A stretch of DNA of 64,000 bases, taken from the NCBI RefSeq assembly GCF_020034665.1, contig NZ_JAIQDI010000002.1, forward strand, positions 2,666,001 to 2,730,000, given 5' to 3'. The notes under the pieces are model-generated. The model was not told the DNA's origin, did no database searches, and saw nothing but the letters and a program-made list of their open reading frames with translations. The translations under genes were made by a program, and so were the position numbers. This DNA comes from Niabella beijingensis (GTDB taxonomy: Bacteria; Bacteroidota; Bacteroidia; Chitinophagales; Chitinophagaceae). Numbering within the stretch: position 1 is the first letter of the stretch; every line of letters starts with the position of its first letter. Positions 1 through 9,548 of this stretch are shown piece after piece.

Positions 1-265
1 AACCCGGCTTTTCCGGATTGTTTATCAGCGTGCAGTCATCGCAACAATGTCTCCCCGGAGCAGCATTTTCATTTTTTACCAAATGGTAATTCCGATACAA
101 TTATTCTTTTTATTCTTTGCATAAGAGTAGAAACAATGAACAATACACCTTCCATATTACACATGCCCGCAGTGATCGTTTTTCCAGGCGCCGGGTAGCT
201 TTACCCGCTTCCTTACAGGCATTCGTCTTACTAATAATCAACACACCTCGTTAAATATTAAAATT
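1..265. other. Intergenic region upstream of the reductase gene
   Basis: No open frame of useful length is visible. A T-rich stretch near 105-120 ends in TTCTTTGC, which resembles the TTTG-containing -7 element of Bacteroidota, so a promoter for the gene at 266 may lie here. No ribosome-binding site stands out. Nothing else is recognised. Confidence 0.3.
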
Positions 266-1294
266 ATGAACAACAAAAGAATATTACTGACCGGCATAAC
301 CGGTTTCCTGGGTGCACATACGGCTATCCGGCTTTTGAATAAAGGCTATGCCGTCGTCGGCACATTGCGCAACAGCGAACGAATAAATTCCATCCGGGAG
401 GTCATCGGGAGACATACAGCAAACAGCAGCCGGTTATCCTTCGCTGAAGCAGATCTGAACGACGGAGCCATCTGGCCCCGGCTCACTAAAAACATAGATT
501 ACGTGCAGCACATCGCTTCTCCTTTTCCACGAACATTGCCCAAGCATGAAAGCGACCTGCTCCTTCCTGCAAAAGAAGGAACCCTGCATATACTGAAAGC
601 AGCAGCAGCCAATAACGTTAAAAGGGTGGTGATGGTGTCTTCTTTAGCGGCAGTTATATATGGAAAATCCAAAAGCGATCTGGACAAGGTCTTCAACGAA
701 AAAGACTGGACAGACGAGACCTGTAAAAAAGATACAACACCTTATATCAGAAGCAAAGCGATTACCGAAAAAGCCGCATGGGACTTCATTCGGCAAAACA
801 ACTCCGGCCTGGAATTAACGACCATTCTGCCCGGAGCGATCCTGGGGAGCGTTCTGGAGAGCGATTTTGGAACATCCGCTAATATTGTTATTAAAATTTT
901 AGACGGCAGTTCTCCGGCGCTACCAAAAATAGGCTTTGACATTGTGGACGTCCGCTCCGTCGCCGACCTGTTAATTAAGGCAATGGAAATGCCACAGGCG
1001 GCCGGCAAAAGATATATTGCGTCTTCCGGCTATCTGACTTTTAAGGAGATCGCCTTTATACTCAAACGCGAATATCCCGGCAGAAAAATAGCCACCGCTG
1101 AGCTTCCCAATTTTGCCACCCGGCTGTTTTCGATTGTTGAAACATCCCTCAAACCGATCCTGATGGACCTGGGTGTAAAAAGAAAGACCGATATTAGCAA
1201 GGCAGAAAAGGAACTGGGATGGTACCCTTTGTCGCCACAGGAAGCTGTAACAACTTGTGCAAAAAGCGTTTTCGATAACGGAATAGTAAAGTAA
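266..1294 (+). CDS. NAD-dependent epimerase/dehydratase family reductase (dihydroflavonol-4-reductase-like)
   Basis: The 342-residue protein is an extended short-chain dehydrogenase with a Rossmann fold. The N-terminal dinucleotide loop TGITGFLGAH is near residues 9-18, and a YxxxK-type catalytic site appears as TPYIRSKAITE near residues 157-167. Length and the VDVRSVADL stretch fit the DFR-like aldehyde/ketone reductase branch, which reduces carbonyl substrates with NADPH. The substrate cannot be told from sequence. The stop codon is followed immediately by the ATG of a Crp-type regulator, so the two are probably co-transcribed and translationally coupled. No signal peptide is seen, so the enzyme should be cytoplasmic. 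Confidence 0.88.
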   Translation: MNNKRILLTGITGFLGAHTAIRLLNKGYAVVGTLRNSERINSIREVIGRHTANSSRLSFAEADLNDGAIWPRLTKNIDYVQHIASPFPRTLPKHESDLLLPAKEGTLHILKAAAANNVKRVVMVSSLAAVIYGKSKSDLDKVFNEKDWTDETCKKDTTPYIRSKAITEKAAWDFIRQNNSGLELTTILPGAILGSVLESDFGTSANIVIKILDGSSPALPKIGFDIVDVRSVADLLIKAMEMPQAAGKRYIASSGYLTFKEIAFILKREYPGRKIATAELPNFATRLFSIVETSLKPILMDLGVKRKTDISKAEKELGWYPLSPQEAVTTCAKSVFDNGIVK

Positions 1295-1873
1295 ATGGAA
1301 AAATTGAGATCAGTATTGAGTTTTGGCGGTATTCTTTCCAAAGATGCTATTGAACAGGTTGCCGCTCATTTCAAAAGAAGACTGTTAAAAACAAATGATC
1401 ATTTTCAGGAGGTCCACAAAACCGCCCGGGAAATCGCTTTTGTAGAAAACGGTATTCTGAGGGTGTATGCAGCCGATTGCAACGGAAACGAGGTCACCAA
1501 ATATTTCATAAGGGAAAATCAGTTTTTCGTTGACCTGGAAAGTTATTATACGGCAACACCTGCAACAGACGCCTGCCAGGCAGCCGTCCATTCAGAACTT
1601 TACACCGTGCACAAATCGGTTATCGAAAAATTAAGCGACGAGACACCAAATCTGTATATTTTCATTAAGACCCTGACTGAAGCGAGCCTGATGAACAAGA
1701 TCAAAGACAATGACTTTTTGAATTTCGGAGACAGCAAAACAAAATATCTGGAGTTTGTAAAACGCTATCCTAATCTGGCACAACAGGTACCCCAACAGTA
1801 CATTGCGTCTTATCTGAAAATTACGCCGCAATCGTTAAGCAGGATCCGGAAAGAGCTGGCTCATAAACAGTAA
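1295..1873 (+). CDS. Crp/Fnr-family transcriptional regulator
   Basis: The 192-residue protein has a cyclic-nucleotide-binding-like beta barrel over about residues 20-120 and a C-terminal helix-turn-helix with QYIASYLKITPQSLSRIRKEL near residues 165-188. This is the short Crp-like form common in Bacteroidota, often annotated as a cAMP-binding regulator although ligand-binding residues are poorly kept. It starts directly after the stop of the reductase gene, which suggests a two-gene operon and perhaps regulation of the reductase or self-regulation. No FNR-type cysteine cluster is visible, so oxygen sensing is unlikely. Confidence 0.85.
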   Translation: MEKLRSVLSFGGILSKDAIEQVAAHFKRRLLKTNDHFQEVHKTAREIAFVENGILRVYAADCNGNEVTKYFIRENQFFVDLESYYTATPATDACQAAVHSELYTVHKSVIEKLSDETPNLYIFIKTLTEASLMNKIKDNDFLNFGDSKTKYLEFVKRYPNLAQQVPQQYIASYLKITPQSLSRIRKELAHKQ

Positions 1874-2203
1874 CTAAAAATAACGGCAAAACAGCCGCCC
1901 CTGATCATAAGCCGGGCAAACGGTCAGAATCAAATAAGTTCTTAGCTATTACTAACACCGCACAAATGCCGGGTACAGGTATACCGTCATTAGGTTGGCG
2001 CTATTTTCCTATTTTCTATTAACCGCTGTGTCAGCGCACAGAACCGCCATAACCCGCGGTAGCGGTACCCGCCACGCACAAAGCCCAACAGTTGCCGCTT
2101 CCCCGCTTTATGACCAACCCCTGTTTTACCACCTTGTCATCGATACACCCAACCATCCAACCAGACGGTCAATACGCCTCCTTATCAATAACGGGTCATT
2201 ATT
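1874..2203. other. Intergenic region between convergent regulator and sulfatase genes
   Basis: Two overlapping open frames here on the plus strand have no recognisable domain and a composition unlike neighbouring proteins, so I do not call genes. No strong hairpin with a T-run was found. Confidence 0.4.
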
Positions 2204-3829
2204 TTAATCTGATCCGGAATCGGGAAACTCCCGCATTGGTCCGGAATATCGTTCATACGAATCGAATATCTCAGGATCAGGTCCTGCCACACGGGGATCT
2301 TTTGTTTTGATCAGCTCTTCCATCAATGCTTTTTTTAACTGCCCCTGTATGGTTGTATACATCCTCTCATTGTAAAGGTTTTTTAAACAACCCGGATCGG
2401 AAGAAATCTGATAAAGTTCAAATTCCGGTCTTCTGGCCGTTGCCCATTCAAAAAAACGATGTACCTCTTTTTCATCCTTATGGGCCACTGTAAATGACTT
2501 TGTGGGAGAGTTATCAATATCTGTAAAAGCCCACTCCGAATGATAAACACCTTTATCATCTATACCATATTTAGGCAATAGCTTGCTTTTATCAGCAGGA
2601 TCTATCCGTTGCGGATCACCGGCAGGCCATCGCCGCGGCTTCATGTTCCAGACAAGCAGAAATTCTTTGCTTCGTATCACTCTTTGAGGATATCCCCGGT
2701 TAAGATAACGGGATGCAGAGTGCCGCTCCCGGCCTGAGTAGACATATTTTCGCGTCGTGTCCACAACTCCCTGCTTCTTTTCTTTAAGAATACCTAAAAT
2801 ACTTGTCCCGGTCATTGCTTTCATTTCTTTTGAAGAAGTACCTGTCAGTTCCAAAATAGTAGGGGCTATATCAACAAAGCTGACAGGATCATCAATAATT
2901 CTTCCTTCAGGAAACATTTTTGGGAAGCGAACTGCAAAAGGAACATGGACGCCATATTCATAACCGTTTGCCTTGGCCCTTGGAAATGCCATTCCATTGT
3001 CGGATGTTACGATCACAATTGTATTTTCAAGCTCACCTTTTTCTTTGAGGTATTCCAGCATTTTTTGCAGATGAAAATCAAACCATTCGATTTCTACAGC
3101 ATAATCAAGTAAATCCCCCCTTACAATTCCATTATCCGGTAAAAAAGCAGGCACTTTAACATCTCGCAGTTCTTTCTTATTCCTGACCCATGAATCTTTT
3201 TCAAATCCCCGGTGTGGTTCCATAGCGCCATACCAAAAAAAGAAAGGCTGACCGTCCTTTTTTTTATCCAGGAAATCCCTGAAATTTTCAAAGTAATTTA
3301 TATTACTGATTCCTTTAGCAGGTCTTATATCTGAAATGTCGCCGGCTTTATATCTTATCGCATTGAAAGATTTACCAGCGGCGTTTTGTTCCCTCCACAA
3401 CGAATCTTTTTCGTCCCGGGCATACTGAAACGGATCGACACCCTTACCGGTATAACCCGTATAATATCCATTTCCGGCTAACAGGTCAACAAAGGGCACA
3501 TATGCTTTCATCCAGCTCGATGCGTGCTGTCCTGATTGCTCATTTTGCCACGGATAACGCCCCGTAACGATTGAACTGCGGGAAGGCGCACATCCGGGCG
3601 ACCCGGCAATACAATTCGAGAAAAAGACACCTTCTTTAGCAATCCGGTCAAATGCCGGCGTTTTTACAAACCCGCTACCTGAAAAACCGGTGTGGTCGTA
3701 ACTTTGATCATCACTAATGGCAAACAGAATATTGGGCCTTTTTTTTTGCGGCAATCTGATTTCATCAGCAGCCGATAGTTTAGCAGCAACCCAAAGGGGC
3801 AACGATAATAATATTAGTAACCTTTTCAT
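2204..3829 (-). CDS. Secreted sulfatase (formylglycine-dependent, heparan N-sulfatase-like)
   Basis: This type I sulfatase hydrolyses sulfate esters or sulfamates, probably on glycans, outside the cytoplasm. The chosen ATG gives a clear signal peptide (MKRLLILLSLPLWVAAKLSA); the frame stays open 12 codons further upstream to 3865 without adding sense. Metal ligands appear in the N-terminal ISDDQSYDH motif. The signature CAPSR, with the cysteine near residue 80 matured to formylglycine, is followed by TGRYPW, and VTSDNG with later metal ligands lies mid-protein. The overall pattern resembles the N-sulfoglucosamine sulfohydrolase branch, but the substrate is inference. There is no adjacent SusC/D or glycosidase gene. 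About 541 residues is normal for the family. Confidence 0.9.
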   Translation of the reverse strand: MKRLLILLSLPLWVAAKLSAADEIRLPQKKRPNILFAISDDQSYDHTGFSGSGFVKTPAFDRIAKEGVFFSNCIAGSPGCAPSRSSIVTGRYPWQNEQSGQHASSWMKAYVPFVDLLAGNGYYTGYTGKGVDPFQYARDEKDSLWREQNAAGKSFNAIRYKAGDISDIRPAKGISNINYFENFRDFLDKKKDGQPFFFWYGAMEPHRGFEKDSWVRNKKELRDVKVPAFLPDNGIVRGDLLDYAVEIEWFDFHLQKMLEYLKEKGELENTIVIVTSDNGMAFPRAKANGYEYGVHVPFAVRFPKMFPEGRIIDDPVSFVDIAPTILELTGTSSKEMKAMTGTSILGILKEKKQGVVDTTRKYVYSGRERHSASRYLNRGYPQRVIRSKEFLLVWNMKPRRWPAGDPQRIDPADKSKLLPKYGIDDKGVYHSEWAFTDIDNSPTKSFTVAHKDEKEVHRFFEWATARRPEFELYQISSDPGCLKNLYNERMYTTIQGQLKKALMEELIKTKDPRVAGPDPEIFDSYERYSGPMREFPDSGSD

Positions 3830-4244
3830 ATGAACAAATAAACATTTAGAGCAAGCAAAAAGCACACAACGCCATCAGACAGAACCTGTTATAGCCGGCT
3901 TATACAGCTTCCGCCGTGATCCAAAACCAACTATAACTCCTCCGCAACTGCCCTTTTGGCTTCTTTTTAATCAGAACAAAGGAAATGAACATAAAAAAAA
4001 CATTTTGTTCATTCTTTTGTCGAATCGTTTCAAGTGAAGCTACCAATAATCCGGCGGAAAGCAGTACACTGCTATAGAGGGAGGAAAGAATACAAAAACC
4101 GATCGTCCATTTCCTGCTAACGGAGCCAGGGATCAGCTGCCTGACTCAGTACCCGGAGGACACAGACAGTTCATCCCCTTCCCAAACCGCTCAAAAGCCC
4201 GGCTGTTAATACACCGAAAATGCAGCTCTCAAGGATGAGTCGTA
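3830..4244. other. Intergenic region between two minus-strand genes
   Basis: It holds an AT-rich inverted repeat at about 3983-4012 (AATGAACA and TGTTCATT arms around an A-rich loop), which could be an operator or part of the sulfatase promoter. No coding frame is convincing. Confidence 0.3.
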
Positions 4245-5141
4245 TCAGTTAAACACAGGATATTTTGCGAAATCAATCATTATATTTTCCAGGGTAAAGA
4301 CGGCTATGTCCGCCAGTAAATGTTTCTTCGGCAAATAATAGGGCAATGCAATGACAGCAAACGATAACGCCCATCCCATCGCCCGGATCCATGTCGGATC
4401 ATCCACGTTCAGTTTTTGTTTAAACAGGGCCCTTTTCTCTCCGGAAAAAAGGATCCACGCGCACATGATATCAACTGCCGGGTCGCCAACACCCAGGGTT
4501 CCGAAATCAATGATGCCGTTGATCTTGTCATTTAATGTGATAATATTACCCCAATGCAGGTCACCATGTATCCAAACAGGCGGCTGGTCCCAGGTCTTTT
4601 CCCGGGATGCTTTTTCCCAAATTAAACCTAAGGTCTTTTTATTGTAACCGGAAGGCAGGTGATTTATTGCGCTCTTTGTTTCTATATCCCTTTCTATTAA
4701 CGCCTGCCCTCTGAAATTATTCTGTCTGCCCGGCCCTGGTCCGTTTTCCGCATCGATCTTCCACAAAGAGCAAATGAAATCAGCCATAACCGCTACCGCA
4801 CCGTCGGTACGCTGTAACAACTCCGGCTCGTATATACGTCCGTCTATCCAGTTAAAAACAGCCCATTGAAATGGAAATTTTGAATTTGGGGCACCGGTAA
4901 AATAAGGTATCGGTACTGGAACAGTCATACGCGCAGCAATAACAGGAAGCCAGGCAAGTTCCTTTTTCAGCTGCAATGCTGCAGCTTCGTTTTTCGGGAA
5001 CCGTACCGTCCAATCGTTCCCCAATCGGAAAATAAAATTTTCGGACCCGGCGGAAACCACTTCCCTTATCGGAAGCCCTTTTGCCGGGCGAAACTGTTCG
5101 TCTATTAATTCTTTTGCCGTATTCAGATCCACAGGTATCAT
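4245..5141 (-). CDS. Aminoglycoside/macrolide phosphotransferase-family kinase (APH fold)
   Basis: The 298-residue protein has the APH kinase-like fold. The catalytic Brenner motif HGDLHWGN has its base Asp near residue 194, and the metal-binding IDFG near residue 212 is followed by GDPAVDIMCAW. The N-lobe has an atypical glycine loop (SAGSENFIFRLG) and a VRFPK lysine. Such enzymes move the gamma-phosphate of ATP or GTP onto a hydroxyl of a small molecule. Many chromosomal copies are not resistance determinants, so I would not infer a drug phenotype. The gene stands alone, with divergent transcription of the reductase gene at 5404. It is cytoplasmic. Confidence 0.85.
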   Translation of the reverse strand: MIPVDLNTAKELIDEQFRPAKGLPIREVVSAGSENFIFRLGNDWTVRFPKNEAAALQLKKELAWLPVIAARMTVPVPIPYFTGAPNSKFPFQWAVFNWIDGRIYEPELLQRTDGAVAVMADFICSLWKIDAENGPGPGRQNNFRGQALIERDIETKSAINHLPSGYNKKTLGLIWEKASREKTWDQPPVWIHGDLHWGNIITLNDKINGIIDFGTLGVGDPAVDIMCAWILFSGEKRALFKQKLNVDDPTWIRAMGWALSFAVIALPYYLPKKHLLADIAVFTLENIMIDFAKYPVFN

Positions 5142-5403
5142 TTTTCCATGCGCTGACAGGTAAATATAACTGATAATCGTAACACCGGCGAACCACGTTT
5201 TTCAAAACATCCGGTTACCCGGAAATGATTTGAAGGCAGGGAGCAGCAGGCTCAAAACATGCATGCATCCCTTAAATTCCAGGGAACAGTTGTCGCATGT
5301 TGCCAGCAAGATCGTCGTAAATACACTGCGGCAAAATTAATTTTTTCCCTGATTTTTGTATCTTATAGATGATGCAACACACAATAACAAAAATATTCCT
5401 GAT

Positions 5404-6054
5404 ATGAGCAAACTCAAAGTAGCCGCCTTCTCGGTGTCCCTCGACGGATTTGGCGCAGGTGTTAAGCAGGAGCTTACGGTCCCCCTTGGTATAAGAGGAG
5501 AAGAACTGCACAACTGGATCTACCCGACAAAAATGTTTCATAAAATGATAAACAAAGACGGTGGTACCGGAGGAATCGATCATGAAATTGCTGAAAAATC
5601 CTTTGAGAATATCGGCGCCTGGATCATGGGGCGGAATATGTTCGGCCCCGTTCGCGGCCCCTGGCCGGATGATGAATGGAAAGGCTGGTGGGGCGAAACA
5701 CCTCCGTATCATGTGCCGGTATTTGTTCTAACACACCATGCAAGAGCACCCATAACTATGAAAGGAGGAACCACTTTCTATTTTGTGACCGATGGTATTG
5801 AGGCAGCATTGGAAGCGGCCAGAAAGGCCGCCAATGGAAAAGACATCCGGATTGGTGGCGGTGTTTCAACAATAAGACAATACTTAGAAGCAGGTCATAT
5901 TGACGAATTGCACATCGCATTTTCTCCCGTTCTCTTAGGTTCAGGCGAGCATTTGTTCCAGGGAATTGATATGAACGCACTGGGCTACACCCAGGTGCAA
6001 CGCGTAGAGGGCGAAAATGCTACGCATGTTTTTATAGCAAAACAAAACGGCTGA
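5404..6054 (+). CDS. Dihydrofolate reductase-family protein (RibD C-terminal domain)
   Basis: The 216-residue protein has the DHFR/RibD reductase fold: an N-terminal FSVSLDGFGAG, a central VLTHHARAP segment, GGGVSTIRQYL for nucleotide binding, and HIAFSPVLLGSGEHLF near the C-terminus. This family reduces pterin-, pyrimidine- or unrelated carbonyl-type substrates with NAD(P)H; these small stand-alone members are of unknown substrate. ATG at 5404 was chosen because the conserved core begins there; an in-frame ATG at 5356 adds 16 residues without homology. No operon partner. Confidence 0.85.
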   Translation: MSKLKVAAFSVSLDGFGAGVKQELTVPLGIRGEELHNWIYPTKMFHKMINKDGGTGGIDHEIAEKSFENIGAWIMGRNMFGPVRGPWPDDEWKGWWGETPPYHVPVFVLTHHARAPITMKGGTTFYFVTDGIEAALEAARKAANGKDIRIGGGVSTIRQYLEAGHIDELHIAFSPVLLGSGEHLFQGIDMNALGYTQVQRVEGENATHVFIAKQNG

Positions 6055-6859
6055 TTATTAACACCCTGATTATTCCGGGTTCAAAATTCAATCGGCATTC
6101 CCAAAGAAGATTGCACCGGGATAGCTCCGGCTTTTAAAATCGTCATTTATAAAATCAACGCGGAAGCCAATGGGGAATCATCTGTTTCTGCTACTGCTTT
6201 TTAATGCTAAAAGGTGGCTGGAATCAAGTTCTGGGGCTTGATGTTGGTGCCGATTTTGTTACCGCCATTGTAAATGAAAGGGCCTGAAAGTTCGCAGGTG
6301 AATGGAACCGTTGATTTGACCTTGTAAGGTCAGGCTCCTATCCCCTGCACTCTTCACGCAATCCAACCATGATTAAATAACTACAAAATTTTTTTTTATC
6401 AAAAATGCTTTGTAATTTTAAGCGTGATGTGTTAATTGCCCCGAACCAATTAAATAGTTGTAAGCTGCCATGTATTGTGATGCCCTCATAAACCAGCATA
6501 CATACAACAGTTGTTCCTTTATGTAAAAAAGGGGATTGCCGAAAACCCTGCAATAGAGTAGGCGCAACCTTTAATAGCACAATTATGCCATTAGACTCCT
6601 TAAGCGAATTTCTGAAGGCCATTCTTGACGCATTGTTAAGACTCTTGGGAGGCCTCTGATCCGGCCTGCCGTAAGGCGCGCTGTTTTTCAGACAAAGGAC
6701 AACTGTCTTTTGAATAAGAGGTGGTTGTCCTTTTACACACAAACCTGTTACAGTATCAGCATATGAAAAAATCGCCGGTTGTCCCCCTCTCCATTTTTTA
6801 ATGTGGTTCGGTTACTAACGGTGCAGCTGACAGGATACTTACAGCAACGACGAAAAGCT
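6055..6859. other. 800-bp gene-poor stretch with degraded coding remnants
   Basis: The plus strand at about 6073-6207 reads as a roughly 40-codon open piece (ending INAEANGESSVSATAF), and the minus strand at about 6205-6330 as another (containing GPFIYNGGNKIGTN). Both have protein-like composition but no start and are bounded by stops. A 134-codon minus frame at 6338-6742 has no recognisable domain and I do not call it. Its 3' part is AT-rich with no clear promoter. Confidence 0.35.
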
Positions 6860-7063
6860 TTATTCATCAGGCATCATTTCAAAACATGTAAACCACCATG
6901 TATCCTCCCCTGCCAAGGATTCCCATGTCCGCAGGTAAAAATCATACAGTTGGTACGTAGTGATCTTATAATCGGCACCACGCCGCTCCCGTATAAATTG
7001 TTTGTTGTGCAGGGCCGTTAGCTGGGTGGCGGTATCTGCAGTTAAAAATTGTTCCAGGGTCAT
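6860..7063 (-). CDS. Small hypothetical protein (67 residues)
   Basis: No family is recognised. The protein is rich in Tyr and Trp, with a distinctive core YQLYDFYLRTWESLAGE followed by WWFTCFE. A second, broken copy of the same family is present near 51.7 kb, whose conserved amino acids show that this frame is truly protein coding. It follows another small minus-strand gene (7143-7358) with an 80-bp gap. No signal peptide or membrane segment. A small regulator, toxin partner or immunity-type protein would all fit; function unknown. Confidence 0.6.
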   Translation of the reverse strand: MTLEQFLTADTATQLTALHNKQFIRERRGADYKITTYQLYDFYLRTWESLAGEDTWWFTCFEMMPDE

Positions 7064-7142
7064 AGTAGCTATCGGTTGTTTTTAAAAAGTCAGATTTATC
7101 AAAAAAAGGGCCTGCTAATCTATGGAAATACCATTTCAGCAA

Positions 7143-7358
7143 TTATAAATACTTAGTGTATTGGGTACGTGCATCAGGAACTTTATGTTCTTTTAACCAA
7201 TTACGAAACGCCTCAACCTTATCCGGGTGAAAATGCACTATAGCTCCGCCCGATAATAAAATAGTAAAAATGCCAGCAGCCTCAACATATTTAATTAGTG
7301 TTTCAGGAGCGTACTCAAATCCCAAAAAAGGGGTGTCGGTTACGTTATTTTTTATCAT
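7143..7358 (-). CDS. Small hypothetical protein (71 residues)
   Basis: Not recognised. The protein reads as a compact globular domain with a hydrophobic core (AAGIFTILLSGGAIVHF) and a charged C-terminal helix (DKVEAFRNWLKEH). There is no signal peptide, and the hydrophobic segment is too broken by glycine to be a sure membrane helix. It lies upstream of, and on the same strand as, the 67-residue gene at 6860-7063, so they may be co-transcribed. It is divergent from the histidine kinase gene at 7592. Confidence 0.55.
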   Translation of the reverse strand: MIKNNVTDTPFLGFEYAPETLIKYVEAAGIFTILLSGGAIVHFHPDKVEAFRNWLKEHKVPDARTQYTKYL

Positions 7359-7591
7359 AGCTGATATGAACTTACTTCATAAATAAAAATAGTAATATTA
7401 TCTGAGTGTCTTTAAACAATACCGTACTTCTACTATATGTTCATTGAAAATATACGTACAACATTTCCGTACAATGCTATAGTAGCCAATTTCTGATTAT
7501 TATTTCTTTTCTTTGCACCTGTTATAAGCCATTTAAATTACTTTTTTATATCACCAACCAAACTCAAAGAGATCGAAGTAATATTTTACCA

Positions 7592-9502
7592 ATGAAAGTT
7601 TTATTGAACCTGCGTCCCTCCCTTAAGAAAAATAATTTCGTTTCTGCTCACAATAGGCTCTCCTTAAAAAAGATACTGATCGCTTTTCTTCTATTCCATC
7701 TTATTTCACCAGCTGCATATGGTGACAACGTAAAAGATTCTGCCCGAAAAGTAATCTCCAGAATTGACCGGGCCTATTCAACCGGTCGCATCAAAAAAAA
7801 AGAGTATCTCGACTCTGTTTACACTACGATGAGATTGTTGCTGTCAGCCAACATTAATTTCACCAACAAGGAGGCTATTGAGCTGCTAAGTAGCTACCGG
7901 AAAACGATATGGGCGGATGACAGTACTTATGAACAGAAACGCAACTATTACGTCATTTTAAGTAACCAGGCACATATGACCAGCCGTATGGGCGAGAAGC
8001 TATACTACACCGAAAAAATTGAAAAACTGGAGCGTGCTGCGCATAATAACAGGCCATCGCTTTCTGCGTTATCCTCCCTTGCCGGATACTACGATGTGGT
8101 TAGTTCGCCGGAGAAAACAATTGCGCTCTACGATAAATCAAAAAACTATATAAATAAAATACCAGAACTGGCTAAAAAGGGGGAGCTGAATGCAAAGGAT
8201 CTGGGCCAGGCCGTCATTCTTCTCAACCTTATTGCAACTGCTTATTACGATCTCATGCAAATAAGTAATGGTCATGCTACAGCTGAGTTAATGCAGCAAA
8301 TTGTAAATATAGCGAGGGAAAAATATAGTACAGACAATAATTTAATGAGCGCTACCGCTCATGTGCAAATTCTCACAGCAATTAAAGGGGCATCGGCAAT
8401 GAAAGATCCCGGTAAGCAGTGGGAAGCAATACAACAAATGGAAGCATTACGAAACAATGCAATAACGCCTCAAGAACGAAAAAACCTCATCGACATCAAT
8501 CTCAACTTCTGGAAACTCAATTATTTTCTTACACAACACAACCACGATAGCACTGCCCGCTACCTTGATATTTACAGGCGCGTTGTAGAAAATGGAAGAA
8601 AACCTTATCTTTTATTCGAGTATCAAACTTACAAATCAAAAGAATTGTACAATCTGGGGCTTTTTAAACAAAGCGCGGATACCTTGGTCAAAGCTATAAG
8701 AATCCTTGATTCATCGCGTTCTCTACTTGCACAGGATGTGGATAATATACTGTATGCACAAGCTGAGGCAGAAGAAAAACAATTTCTACTGAAAGAAGCT
8801 GCAGCAAGGCAGAAAGCAACCGAACGAAAATTAATTTTGACAGGTGTAGCACTCGGGCTTTTGTTCCTGGTTGGCATATTCGTAATAAGATTTGTTCGTC
8901 ACCGGCAGCAGGCCCGGTTTTTAAAATTCAAGATGAATCTTGCGCGGAATATACATGATGAAGCCAGCCCCGCCCTTTTGTATGCCAAAGCCCTGGTGCG
9001 CTCATGGAGCAATAACAGTTCAAAAAAAGACGAACTGGAAAAACAAATCGATCATACTATGATGCTTATCCGCAGTTTATCGCATGATCTCAGATCGGAT
9101 AAGCAATATATCATTGCCAATTTGATTGATGATGTTGAACAGCTCTTGCAAAAACTAAACCCCGATAACAGTTTTGCTTATTCCATCGGCAAGTCATTGA
9201 ATGAAAAACGCCTTATCAGTCATTACCAATACACTGAACTAAAAGCGATTCTAAACGAATGCATCACGAATACCATAAAATACGCCGAATTTAGCAAAAT
9301 TGAAGTGAATTTTGAGCAAAACAATAACCGGTTCTCCATCACTTACAAAGACAACGGCGAAGGTTGGGATGGCGATAAAAAAAGCGAAGGTATGGGGTTG
9401 AAAAATATTGAAGAAAGGATCAACGGCCTTAATGGAGACTATAAGATACAGAATCAGCATCCTAATGGGTACTCGATACAACTGTCAATACTATTAAGAT
9501 AA
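7592..9502 (+). CDS. Sensor histidine kinase with periplasmic TPR-like domain (NarL/DesK type)
   Basis: The 636-residue protein has an N-terminal signal or membrane segment near residues 27-43. An alpha-helical, TPR-like sensor region covers about residues 45-400, with a single membrane helix at about 413-434 and a cytoplasmic kinase core behind it. The phospho-accepting His is near residue 455 (RNIHDEASP). The ATPase part shows an N-box NECITNTIKYA at about 555, G1 DNGEGWD at about 587 and G2 GMGLKNIEERI. Absence of HisKA and the HDE box point to the HisKA_3/HPK7 class that pairs with LuxR-type regulators, and such a regulator follows 46 bp downstream. The ligand is unknown. Confidence 0.9.
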   Translation: MKVLLNLRPSLKKNNFVSAHNRLSLKKILIAFLLFHLISPAAYGDNVKDSARKVISRIDRAYSTGRIKKKEYLDSVYTTMRLLLSANINFTNKEAIELLSSYRKTIWADDSTYEQKRNYYVILSNQAHMTSRMGEKLYYTEKIEKLERAAHNNRPSLSALSSLAGYYDVVSSPEKTIALYDKSKNYINKIPELAKKGELNAKDLGQAVILLNLIATAYYDLMQISNGHATAELMQQIVNIAREKYSTDNNLMSATAHVQILTAIKGASAMKDPGKQWEAIQQMEALRNNAITPQERKNLIDINLNFWKLNYFLTQHNHDSTARYLDIYRRVVENGRKPYLLFEYQTYKSKELYNLGLFKQSADTLVKAIRILDSSRSLLAQDVDNILYAQAEAEEKQFLLKEAAARQKATERKLILTGVALGLLFLVGIFVIRFVRHRQQARFLKFKMNLARNIHDEASPALLYAKALVRSWSNNSSKKDELEKQIDHTMMLIRSLSHDLRSDKQYIIANLIDDVEQLLQKLNPDNSFAYSIGKSLNEKRLISHYQYTELKAILNECITNTIKYAEFSKIEVNFEQNNNRFSITYKDNGEGWDGDKKSEGMGLKNIEERINGLNGDYKIQNQHPNGYSIQLSILLR

Positions 9503-9548
9503 GGTTGCAGAAAAACAGACAGAATGATAATCATTTAGAAGAAATTGA

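Noticed and set aside
1995..2310. Two overlapping plus frames before the sulfatase stop
   Set aside because: They overlap each other and the sulfatase 3' end, and have no recognisable features.
6338..6742. 134-codon minus-strand frame
   Set aside because: No domain, no signal peptide, biased composition and no homology pattern that I know; it overlaps AT-rich non-coding sequence.
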